From the NCBI RefSeq assembly GCF_003315415.1, contig NZ_QNSB01000013.1, positions 1 through 64,000 on the forward strand: 64,000 nucleotides of DNA, written 5' to 3'. The notes under the pieces were generated by a model. The model saw only the letters and a program-made list of their open reading frames with translations. It did not search any database and was not told where the DNA came from. The translations under genes were made by a program, and so were the position numbers. How positions within the stretch are numbered: position 1 is the first letter of the stretch; each line of letters opens with the position of its first letter. This stretch comes from Brevibacterium sanguinis (lineage in GTDB: Bacteria; Actinomycetota; Actinomycetes; Actinomycetales; Brevibacteriaceae). Below are positions 35,701 through 42,379 of the stretch, in pieces.

Positions 35701-36232
35701 CGATGACAAGCGCTGGTTCGCGTCCGAATTCGGCGTGGCGAAGGATCCGAGCGGGCTGGACTCGGAGGCGAACATCTTCCGCTACCGGCCTCGCCCGGTG
35801 ACCCTGCGGGTGTCGAAGGACGCGACGGTCTTCGACCTCGAGCGGTCCCTCCATGCCGCTGCGACCGTCTCCTCGACGGTGCAGCTGAGCGTCTCCGATG
35901 AGGCCTCCGCCGAGGTGCGCAAGGCCGTCGCGAACGCTCGTGGCGTCGCCGCCCGCACGGAGTCCGCGGAGTCGTTCGCCGACATGGTCACCCGTGGTCA
36001 GTACGACGACACGGTGGGTGCCCGCATCCGCGTGCTCGGCACGCTCGAGCCTGAGCTGCTCGCCGCCTCGGCGCCACGACCCGAAGTGGCGATCATCGAT
36101 GAGCCGGTCACCTCCTCGGGCCGCGTGGAGCTGCGCTACTACGTGCAGGAGCAGGCGGTGTCGATGACTCTGCACCGCTTCGGCAACCCCAGCCGCGACT
36201 TCCATCAGCTGGCGGCAGAGCTCAAGGGCTGA
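32798..36232 (+). CDS. putA: Bifunctional proline dehydrogenase / P5C dehydrogenase
   Basis: 1144-aa PutA that oxidises proline to P5C (FAD) and P5C to glutamate (NAD). The PRODH barrel spans about residues 20-450 (VSIKVSSVASQLSMW, FINMDMEEYRDLEM, KVRLVKGANLAMET, IGVAGHNLFDIAFAHHL). The P5CDH domain spans about 500-985, with VVVTPPWNFPVAIPTGG, LTGASETAALFKSF and catalytic Cys about 755 in GHAGQKCSAAS. A C-terminal domain of about 150 residues follows. There is no N-terminal ribbon-helix-helix, so it does not repress itself and the divergent regulator is the likely controller. TTG 32798 follows GAAGGACGAAG. Confidence 0.93.
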   Translation: MLQTESNLDQLTRRSIDTVRKWLRVAADKSTAKNPAAERLSAVLSDPNGLDFTVGFVDRVVRTDDVHAAADALTEIGKLAPETMSMLDRAQIKAGAALAKVAPQVVVPAARARLRQMVGHMVVDARDKQFGKTVAALTADGHRLNINLLGEAVLGEAEADHHLEETMRLLARPDVDYVSIKVSSVASQLSMWAFEDTVDYVIKRLRPLYQQAAKAPAGSKFINMDMEEYRDLEMSIAVFTRLLSEPEFKDLEAGIVIQAYQPDALGAIQRLSEWSAERVENGGAGIKVRLVKGANLAMETVHAEIAGWPVTTCDSKQSTDANYKRVIHWLFTPERMKGMRIGVAGHNLFDIAFAHHLSVDRGVTERVEFEMLQGMATEQAAAVSDDVGDLLLYVPAVRPQEFDVAISYLVRRLEENSASENFMSGIFELANGNPIFEREAGRFRASVEQLEETLAAEGDTPPLPNRRQDRSAEYVPGEPQTVFANEPDTDPSLPANQKWVQEIVAEATAPGYLEGRPSTPRVESTEQLDEMIAKGRQAAEAWRELGAAGRGEILHRAAEIFAARRGEFIAVEAAEVGKMPSQSDPEISEAIDFIRYYALHALELEKLEGAEFHPDTMVVVTPPWNFPVAIPTGGTVAALAVGSAVIHKPSKPTPYCSALIVDCLWEAGVPKDVLQLCAPIERELGQHLVAHPDVDRVILTGASETAALFKSFRPELQVNAETSGKNALIITPAADRDLAVADLVYSAFGHAGQKCSAASLGIMVGSTYDSERYRRQLVDAASSMVVDWPSNLSSTMGPLTEDPSDKLKRALTTLEPGESWLLEPKQLDDTGRLWSPGIKDGVKPGSFFHLTEVFGPVLGLMHARDLDEAIEFENAVDFGLTGGIHSLDPEEVRTWLDRVEVGNAYVNRGITGAIVQRQSFGGWKQSSVGLGSKAGGPNYLMLFGHYSDDPASLPGAAGTEQSLELAKADDKRWFASEFGVAKDPSGLDSEANIFRYRPRPVTLRVSKDATVFDLERSLHAAATVSSTVQLSVSDEASAEVRKAVANARGVAARTESAESFADMVTRGQYDDTVGARIRVLGTLEPELLAASAPRPEVAIIDEPVTSSGRVELRYYVQEQAVSMTLHRFGNPSRDFHQLAAELKG

Positions 36233-36274
36233 CCTCCGGGTCGCGGCCCCGGGTCGCGGCCTGCTGAACCACGA

Positions 36275-36336
36275 GCGGACCACTTCGCCTCGCACGCCCC
36301 AGTCACAACTGGGGCCGGCGAGGCGAAGTGGTCCGC
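36275..36336. repeat. Long perfect hairpin A
   Basis: Nested inverted repeat: outer arms 36275-36293 and 36318-36336 (19 bp perfect), inner arms 36296-36303 and 36308-36315 (8 bp) with a 4-nt loop. It lies 42 bp after putA and 16 bp past the stop of the small minus-strand gene, so it could terminate both. There is no T-run. It shares GGACCACTT and GCCCCA with hairpin B. Confidence 0.85.
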
Positions 36337-36351
36337 TTGCGTAGTCGTTGT

Positions 36352-36522
36352 TTACCTACCAAGAAGAGCCGACGGCTTCAGATTACTGAGTAGGCCGCCA
36401 TGTTTCTCCACTCGTTCGTCAATCCAGTTCAAATCAAATCGCTCGACAAGGCCATTCTTCAACTCTTCATCACTGACACGCCTGCGGTAGCCTGCTGCCG
36501 ACCTCAAGGCCTGAGTTCCCAT
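36352..36522 (-). CDS. Small hypothetical protein, 56 aa
   Basis: 56-codon gene from ATG 36522 to TAA 36354-36352, with TGGAGGG immediately upstream. The product is hydrophilic and charged. It starts MGTQALRSAAGYRRR, has SDEELKNGLVERFDLNWIDE in the middle, and ends HGGLLSNLKPSALLGR. Composition and codon pattern look protein-like, while base composition is clearly lower in GC than the neighbours. No family is recognised. It could be a small stand-alone protein or the surviving end of a larger gene. It sits exactly between two related hairpins, which suggests a transferred cassette. Confidence 0.5.
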   Translation of the reverse strand: MGTQALRSAAGYRRRVSDEELKNGLVERFDLNWIDERVEKHGGLLSNLKPSALLGR

Positions 36523-36554
36523 CCCTCCAAGGCGGTCGCTCCGCCGAGAGGACC

Positions 36555-36602
36555 ACTTAGCCGCGTCGGCCCCACTTCTGGCTGGGGCCGACGTGGCTAA
36601 GT
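36555..36602. repeat. Long hairpin B
   Basis: Inverted repeat with 20-bp arms at 36555-36574 and 36583-36602, 19 of 20 paired, 8-nt loop. It begins about 33 bp upstream of the 56-aa gene's start and shares the ACCACTT...GCC...GCCCCA pattern with hairpin A. It could terminate incoming transcription or be one half of a repeat pair. Confidence 0.8.
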
Positions 36603-36721
36603 AGGGCCACCGCGCTGAACATCGCGGCGACGACTCGGCAAACTCCGTGCTCCCGGCGCAAGATTTCTGCTGCTGACGGATGTCGATGGAAGCCGGCGAT
36701 CGCGCCTCTCACCTGATGGCG

Positions 36722-38047
36722 TCACACCTTCTTGGGCACGATCGACATCGCGGCGAACCCGAGGACGGCGACGACGGCGAAGAGGTAGAAGCCCCATGGG
36801 TAGGCGATGCCCGCGCTGACCAGGGTGCCGGTGATGAAGGGGCCGACGATCGCGCCGATCCGGCCCACCGCCGAGGCCATCCCCAGGGCGGTGCCGCGCG
36901 CCTGGGCCGGGTAGATCGCGGAGACGAAGGCGTAGACGAGCACTTGGGCCGAGAACACGAACACCCCGGTGATGAACACGGCGATGTTGACGAGGTTCTG
37001 GCCGGACATCGGGATGCTCAGCGCAGCGAGGAACACCGCCGCCAGGAGGAACCACATGAGGACGATCGGCTTCGTCCCGTGCTTGTCGGCCAGCCAGCCG
37101 GCGATGACGAGGCCGACGACCGCGCCGACGTTCATGACGAACAGCATGACGAGCGAGTCCGCGACCGGGTAGCCGGCATCGGCCATGATCTTCGGCAGCC
37201 AGGTGTTGAGGCCGTAGACGAGCAGCAGCCCCATGAAGCTCGCCACCCAGACGCCGATCGTGACGAGCTTGTACCGGCCCGCGAACAGTCCGGCCATTCC
37301 GGTCTTCTCGGCGAGCGCGTCGTTGACGACGGCATCGGGAGCCGCCGAGCCGGCCGATTCCCTCGCCGAGGCGGAATCACGCGCCGAGGCGGTGCCGGCG
37401 GAATTCCCCACCGCGGCGGTCTCCGCGTCCTTCGCCGCCCGCGCGGCGAGGAACCCCTGGGATTCCGGCAGCTTCCACCACAGCAGCGGCAGCATGAGCA
37501 GACCCGCGACTCCGCCGGCGATGAAGAGCAGATGCCAGTTGTGCGAGTAGAAGACGGCGAGCAGCGAGATCGCCACGGCTCCGGCGTGGTAGCCGGTCAT
37601 CGTCAGCGTCGTGGCCTTCCCGGTCTTGCCCGATCTGTTGTGCTCGCTGATGTAGGCCAGGCAGCTGGGCATGACTGCGCCGAGGGCGAGGCCGGCGATG
37701 AAGCGGAATGTCGTGAACAGCGCGACATTCGGGGCGAAGGCGACGAGGAGCGTGAACACGCTGAAGATGAGCACGCACGCGATGATCGAGTAGCGGCGGC
37801 CGAAGCGGTCGACGATGGGGCCGACGGCCGCCGCGCCGAGGCCGACGCCGACGAGGCTCATCGTGGCGACGAGCGTCGCGGCCTCCGGGGTGAATCCGAG
37901 CGCCCGGGTGGCGAGCAGCTCCGGGATGACGGCGCCGAGGACGACGAGGTCGAAGCCCTCGAGGGCGACGGCGAGCCAGCACAGGACCGCCGGCCAGCGG
38001 GTCATCCGGGCGGTGTCCGGTGCGGCGTCAAGGGATGGTGAGGACAT
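36722..38047 (-). CDS. Aromatic acid:H+ symporter (AAHS-type MFS)
   Basis: 441-aa MFS transporter, 12 helices. The AAHS signature LEGFDLVVLGAVIPEL lies in helix 1, with the conserved Asp. VGPIVDRFGRRYSII is the loop 2-3 motif, and MPSCLAYISEHNRSGKTGKATT and AGWLADKHGTKPIV follow. A Ser/Ala-rich cytoplasmic loop of about 35 residues separates the halves. This family imports benzoate, 4-hydroxybenzoate, protocatechuate and related acids. It lies 63 bp downstream of the benzaldehyde dehydrogenase gene and is the likely importer for the benzoylformate branch. Confidence 0.87.
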   Translation of the reverse strand: MSSPSLDAAPDTARMTRWPAVLCWLAVALEGFDLVVLGAVIPELLATRALGFTPEAATLVATMSLVGVGLGAAAVGPIVDRFGRRYSIIACVLIFSVFTLLVAFAPNVALFTTFRFIAGLALGAVMPSCLAYISEHNRSGKTGKATTLTMTGYHAGAVAISLLAVFYSHNWHLLFIAGGVAGLLMLPLLWWKLPESQGFLAARAAKDAETAAVGNSAGTASARDSASARESAGSAAPDAVVNDALAEKTGMAGLFAGRYKLVTIGVWVASFMGLLLVYGLNTWLPKIMADAGYPVADSLVMLFVMNVGAVVGLVIAGWLADKHGTKPIVLMWFLLAAVFLAALSIPMSGQNLVNIAVFITGVFVFSAQVLVYAFVSAIYPAQARGTALGMASAVGRIGAIVGPFITGTLVSAGIAYPWGFYLFAVVAVLGFAAMSIVPKKV

Positions 38048-38110
38048 CGGTGTCTCCAGTTCACGGGGTCGGCCGAGGGGTCCCGGCCGACGGGTCGTCG
38101 GGGGTGAAGG

Positions 38111-39574
38111 TCAGAACGGGTACGGCGCGATCTGTGAGCGCATCGTGATCCACTGGGTCTCGGTGAAGGCCTCGATGTTGGCCTCGGCCCCGCCGAAGCG
38201 GGAGCCGTTGCCGGAGTCCTTCATGCCTCCGAAGGGCACGTTCGCCTCGTCGGAGACGGTCTGCTCGTTGATGTGGACCTTGCCGGTGTCGACGAGGTCC
38301 GCGAGTTCCAGGGCCATGCCGACATCGCCGAGGATGCCGAGCGAGAGACCGTACTCGCTCGCATTGACGGTCTCCGCCGCCTCGGCGAGAGTGGAGAAGC
38401 GGGTCACAGGGGCCACGGGCCCGAAGATCTCCTGCGTCCAGGCGGGGTTCGACGGCGAGAGGTCGGTGAGCACGGTGGGCGGGACGAACGCCCCCTCGCC
38501 GGCACCTCCGGCAGCGAGTCGGGCGCCGTCGGCCTGCGCCTTGTCGATGATGTCGCGCACCCGGGTGCGCTGAGCCTCGTCGATGATCGGACCAAGCGCG
38601 ACGTCATCGGTGGCGGGGTTGCCGACGGGAAGCCGCCGCGCCCGCTCGGCGAGCGCACTCACGTACTCGTCGTGGATGGAGTCGTGGACGAGGTGGCGTC
38701 CCGTCGTCATGCAGATCTGGCCCTGGTGCATCCAGGACCCGAAGGCTCCCGCCGAGGCGGCCGCCTCGACATCGGCTCCGGGCAGGACGACGAGCGCGTT
38801 GTTCCCGCCGAGTTCGAGGTGCACGCGCTTGAGGAGTCGCCCGGCGGCCTCGCCGACCTTCCGGCCCGCGGCGGTCGAACCGGTGAAGGAGATGACCGAG
38901 ACCTCGGGTGCCGAGACGACGGCTTCACCGACCTCGAGTCCGCCGGGCAGGACCTGGAGGAGTCCCTCGGGCAGTCCCGCCTCGGCGAAGATCCGGGCCA
39001 GGGTCACTCCCCCGCACACCGCGGTGCGCGGGTCCGGCTTGAGCAGCACGGCGTTGCCGAGCGCCAGCGCCGGGGCGACCGAGCGGATGGAGAGGATGAG
39101 GGGGAAGTTGAAGGGGGCGATGACGGAGACGACGCCGGCCGGAACGCGGCGGGAGAACGACCAGCGCGGCTCGTTCGAGGTGAGCACCTGCCCCTGGGGG
39201 TGACTGGGCAGGGCGGAGGATTCGAAGCAGATCTGCTCGGCCATGGCCAGCTCGAGGGCGGCCTTGGGGCGGATGGAGCCGGCTTCGCGGACGATCCAGT
39301 CCGCGATCTCCTCGGCGTGCTCGGCCCACAGGGCGCCGGCCTTCCGGAGCACCGCGGCGCGGTCGGCCGGGGCCGTGCGTGCCCATTCCCTCTGCGCGGC
39401 GGCGGCCCGGGTCGCGGCATCCCTCACGTCCTCGGCATCGGCGGCGCCGAGGGTGGCGAGTGTCCTACCCGTGGCCGGTTCGACCACGTCGTAGGTCGCC
39501 GCGGCACCGGCCGTCCAGCTGCCGGTGAAGATGCGTCCGTGCCAGTCGGTGCCGAGGAAACTGCTCGTGCTCAT
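38111..39574 (-). CDS. Benzaldehyde dehydrogenase-like aldehyde dehydrogenase
   Basis: 487-aa NAD(P)-dependent aldehyde dehydrogenase. It has APFNFPLILSIRSVAPALAL (cofactor site), ISFTGSTAAGRKVGEAAGR, catalytic Glu in HLELGGNNALVVL, catalytic Cys in HQGQICMTTGRH, and QEIFGPVAPVTRF. The HQGQICM...GRH block and the short N-terminus are those of benzaldehyde/vanillin dehydrogenases. Its ATG overlaps the benzoylformate decarboxylase stop (ATGA), so it should oxidise the benzaldehyde formed there to benzoate or a ring-substituted analogue. Confidence 0.85.
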   Translation of the reverse strand: MSTSSFLGTDWHGRIFTGSWTAGAAATYDVVEPATGRTLATLGAADAEDVRDAATRAAAAQREWARTAPADRAAVLRKAGALWAEHAEEIADWIVREAGSIRPKAALELAMAEQICFESSALPSHPQGQVLTSNEPRWSFSRRVPAGVVSVIAPFNFPLILSIRSVAPALALGNAVLLKPDPRTAVCGGVTLARIFAEAGLPEGLLQVLPGGLEVGEAVVSAPEVSVISFTGSTAAGRKVGEAAGRLLKRVHLELGGNNALVVLPGADVEAAASAGAFGSWMHQGQICMTTGRHLVHDSIHDEYVSALAERARRLPVGNPATDDVALGPIIDEAQRTRVRDIIDKAQADGARLAAGGAGEGAFVPPTVLTDLSPSNPAWTQEIFGPVAPVTRFSTLAEAAETVNASEYGLSLGILGDVGMALELADLVDTGKVHINEQTVSDEANVPFGGMKDSGNGSRFGGAEANIEAFTETQWITMRSQIAPYPF

Positions 39575-41352
39575 CGCTGTACTCCCTGTTCGTCGTCGGA
39601 TGGGAACTGTTCTGTCTGGGGTCGAGTCTGGGACCCGGGCCTCGCACCGGTCGACGGGTCCTCGTCGCCTTCGGCGGCGCCGGCTTCCGGCTCGCCGTCG
39701 GTGCGCGGCTTCTCGGGCCGGGTCTTCTCCGTGTCGACCTCGATGAACGTCGACTGCCCGTGATCGGCCGCGCGGGCGCTGGCCTCGGCGAGCAGGGCAG
39801 CGAGCTCCGCCGGCGAGGCGGCGTGGGCGGCCTCCATCCCGTAGCCGCGGGCGATGGAGACGAAGTCGACGACGCCGAGGTCGAGGCCGGGGGCCTTGTC
39901 GACGCCGAGCATGTCGGCGAACCAGTCGAGGGCGCCGTAGGTGCCGTTGCGCAGGAGGACGACGATGACGGGGATGTCCTCGGTCACGGCGGTGCGCAGC
40001 GCAGAGATCGAGTAGTGGGCGGAACCGTCGCCGATGACCGCGACGACCGGCCGCCGCGGATCGGCCAGGGCCACGCCCAGCGAGGCGGGCAGTCCCCAGC
40101 CGAGTCCGCCGGAGGCCGGGAAGAAGTAGGACCCCGGATGCGTGAGGTCCATCTGCGCCCAGAAGGCGGCGTTCGTCGACGTCGACTCGACGACGAACCG
40201 CGTGTCGCCCGGCATGGTCTCGCGCAGGGCCGCGAACACCTCCTCCGGGTGGAGCACTCCCTCACTCGCCGAGGCGGCCGGAGCCGGGATGGCCGTGCGC
40301 GGTGCCGCGGTCTCGTCCTTGCCTGCCTCCCGGGGACTGCCCGCTCCGACGCCCGCTGGTCGACCGGGACCGGCCGTCGCCTCGGCGAGGGCGCGGATGA
40401 TCTCGACGGGATCGGCGATGAGGGCGTCGCCGAAGGGCGCGCGGACCGCGGCCCGCACGTCATCGCCGATCTGGATGAGCTCAGTGGTCTCCGGCAGGTA
40501 CTGACCTGGAACCCACTGGTGGTAGCGGAAGACGGGGGCGCCGATGACGAGCACGAGGTCGTGGGCGCCGAGGATGTCGCCGATGGGCGCGATCCCCGCC
40601 GGCAGGACTCCCTGGAAGAGCGGGTGCCGGTTGGGGAACGGGAGGCGCGAGAGGGACGGCGCGGCCCAGACCGGGAGTCCGTGCGCCTCGGCGAGGGCGA
40701 TCGAGGACGCCCAGGCGCGCTCGTCGTCGACGTCGGGGCCGAGGACGAGAGCAGGTGTTGCGGCCGCGCTCAGCCTCGCACCGAGATCGGCGATGACCTG
40801 CGGGTCGACGGTTCGGCCGGAGACGACGCGCCGGGAGAGCTGGGCGACCAGGGCCGCGGGTACCTCGGCGTCCCAGTCGTCGTAGGGTACGGAGAGGTAG
40901 ACGGGTCCGTCCTCGGCGGCGAGCACGGACTGGGAGAACGCGCGGGGGACGTCGCCGGCGCTCAGGGGCTCGAGGGAGAGGTGGACGAGGGGCTCGGCCA
41001 GGGCGGGTGCCCTGACATTGGCGAGCATGACCTCGGGACCGACCATGTCGCGGACCTGCTGACCGGCGGTGATGACGAGCTTGGAGCGGGAGATGACCGA
41101 GTTCGTCAGCGCGCCGAGCCCATTGCCGGTGCCGGACGCGGCGTGGAGGTTGATGAGCGCCGGTCGTCCGGTGATCTGGGAGTACCCGTCGGCCATCGCC
41201 ACGGCGGTGGCTTCGTGGAGGGCGAGGACGTAGCGGGCGGGAAGGTCCTTGAGAAAGGGCAGCTCGTTGGAGCCGGGATTGCCGAACACGCAGGTCATGC
41301 CGTGGAAGGCCATGAGCTCGTGGACCACGTGGCGCACGGTGACTGTCGGCAT
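39571..41352 (-). CDS. mdlC: Benzoylformate decarboxylase
   Basis: 593-aa ThDP-dependent enzyme that decarboxylates benzoylformate to benzaldehyde. The Pseudomonas putida active-site residues are recognisable: Ser about 28 in GNPGSNELPFL, Glu47 in LHEATAVAMADGYS, His70 in NLHAASGTGNG, and the catalytic His in FRYHQWVPGQYL. The ThDP/Mg motif GDGSAHYSISALRTA is present. An Ala/Gly/Pro-rich insertion (about residues 345-385) and a disordered acidic tail make it longer than the about 528-aa Pseudomonas enzyme. AAGGAG precedes ATG 41352. A p-hydroxybenzoylformate preference is possible. Confidence 0.9.
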   Translation of the reverse strand: MPTVTVRHVVHELMAFHGMTCVFGNPGSNELPFLKDLPARYVLALHEATAVAMADGYSQITGRPALINLHAASGTGNGLGALTNSVISRSKLVITAGQQVRDMVGPEVMLANVRAPALAEPLVHLSLEPLSAGDVPRAFSQSVLAAEDGPVYLSVPYDDWDAEVPAALVAQLSRRVVSGRTVDPQVIADLGARLSAAATPALVLGPDVDDERAWASSIALAEAHGLPVWAAPSLSRLPFPNRHPLFQGVLPAGIAPIGDILGAHDLVLVIGAPVFRYHQWVPGQYLPETTELIQIGDDVRAAVRAPFGDALIADPVEIIRALAEATAGPGRPAGVGAGSPREAGKDETAAPRTAIPAPAASASEGVLHPEEVFAALRETMPGDTRFVVESTSTNAAFWAQMDLTHPGSYFFPASGGLGWGLPASLGVALADPRRPVVAVIGDGSAHYSISALRTAVTEDIPVIVVLLRNGTYGALDWFADMLGVDKAPGLDLGVVDFVSIARGYGMEAAHAASPAELAALLAEASARAADHGQSTFIEVDTEKTRPEKPRTDGEPEAGAAEGDEDPSTGARPGSQTRPQTEQFPSDDEQGVQR

Positions 41353-41478
41353 CGGCTTCTGCTCCTTCGCAGTGGGACTGGCATCGTCGGGACCTCGGGG
41401 GCGCTGGTCGAACGGACAGGGCCACCGACTGCTCACGTTAGTGACGCCCGACACGCCTCGCCATGGTGTTCTCATTCA

Positions 41479-41508
41479 TTGGGAGCTACCCCGTTTCAGG
41501 GCTACGAT
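41479..41508 (+). promoter_or_regulatory. Promoter of the IclR-type regulator
   Basis: -35 TTGGGA (41479-41484), 18-bp spacer, -10 TACGAT (41503-41508). The ATG at 41516 comes 7 nt after the -10 box with no Shine-Dalgarno sequence, so the mRNA is probably leaderless. The divergent mdlC promoter must lie in the same 160-bp gap. Confidence 0.55.
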
Positions 41509-41515
41509 TCGCTCT

Positions 41516-42289
41516 ATGGCGAACTCTCCCTCCGGCGATTCGATGATCGACCGCCTCGTGCGGGTGCTCGCGGCGTTCGATCCCGACCACCCCAGCCTGA
41601 CCACCGAGGAGCTGTCCGAGCGGGCCCGGCTGCCGAAGTCGACGGCCTATCGGCTCATCGGCGACATGATGCGCCACAATCTGCTCCAGCGGGACCCGGG
41701 CGGGAGGCTGCGCATCGGGGTCGGGATGTGGGAGCTGGCGAATCGGGCCTCGGACGCCGTCGACCTCGCCTCGGTGGCGCGCCCGCATATGATGGCCGTC
41801 CACGGCTTCGTCGGGGAGAACACCCAGCTGGGGATCCTCCGCGAGAGGGAGGTCCTCTTCATCGAGCGGATGTCGACGCCGACCGCGGTCATCCACCGCT
41901 CGAAGGTCGCCGGCCGGCTGCCGGCGCACGCGTCCTCCTGCGGGCTCGTCCTGCTCGCGCATGCGCCGAAGCACGTGCGCGAGGGGTATCTGCGCGGGGA
42001 CCTGGCCTCCCTGACCCCGAACACGACGACCGACCCGGCCCGGCTGCGCCGCATGCTCGCGACGATCCGCACGCACCACTTCGCCGAGACCGTCGGGCAC
42101 ATCGACGAGGGCACGTCCGGCATCGCCGTGCCCGTGTTCGGGTCCGACGGGATGGCGATCGCGGCCCTCGGCGTGGTCGTCGACGCCGAGCACAACGTCG
42201 GGGTCCCGGCGATCATGTCGGCGCTGCGGACCGCCTCGGCGCGGATCACCCACGACCTCGCCGCGCAGGGGAAGGTCGTCGTCGACTGA
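41516..42289 (+). CDS. IclR-family regulator of the benzoylformate genes
   Basis: 257-aa regulator. The N-terminal winged helix (residues about 8-68) has LTTEELSERARLPKSTAYRLIGDM. The C-terminal IclR effector domain has GENTQLGILREREVLFIERM, LPAHASSCGLVLLAHAP and GTSGIAVPVFGSDGMAIAALGV. It is divergent from mdlC and the two genes after it, which are its likely targets. ATG 41516 is chosen because the domain starts there and a promoter lies just upstream; the open frame extends further upstream without homology. Confidence 0.87.
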   Translation: MANSPSGDSMIDRLVRVLAAFDPDHPSLTTEELSERARLPKSTAYRLIGDMMRHNLLQRDPGGRLRIGVGMWELANRASDAVDLASVARPHMMAVHGFVGENTQLGILREREVLFIERMSTPTAVIHRSKVAGRLPAHASSCGLVLLAHAPKHVREGYLRGDLASLTPNTTTDPARLRRMLATIRTHHFAETVGHIDEGTSGIAVPVFGSDGMAIAALGVVVDAEHNVGVPAIMSALRTASARITHDLAAQGKVVVD

Positions 42290-42341
42290 CGTCCCGGTCG
42301 TCGTCGATCGGCGGGAATAACTCCAACCTCAGCGTGGTTGA

Positions 42342-42360
42342 TTGAGTCAGGTACACTCAA
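42342..42360 (+). promoter_or_regulatory. HAIR operator (HspR binding site)
   Basis: TTGAGT-N7-ACTCAA at 42342-42360 matches the core of the HspR-associated inverted repeat, CTTGAGT-N7-ACTCAAG, lacking only the outermost C/G. It lies 20 bp before the start of the Clp ATPase gene, a position suited to repression of a heat-shock gene. Confidence 0.85.
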
Positions 42361-42379
42361 CTTTCTAAGGAAGGGAACA

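Noticed and set aside
32744..36295. An uninterrupted 1183-codon frame on the minus strand opposite putA
   Set aside because: It mirrors putA codons, is rich in Arg/Gly/Asp/Val typical of high-GC antisense frames, and has no domain. putA is unambiguous.
39760..42345. An 861-codon plus-strand frame opposite mdlC and across iclR
   Set aside because: It runs antisense to one well-supported gene and out of frame through another; no recognisable domain.
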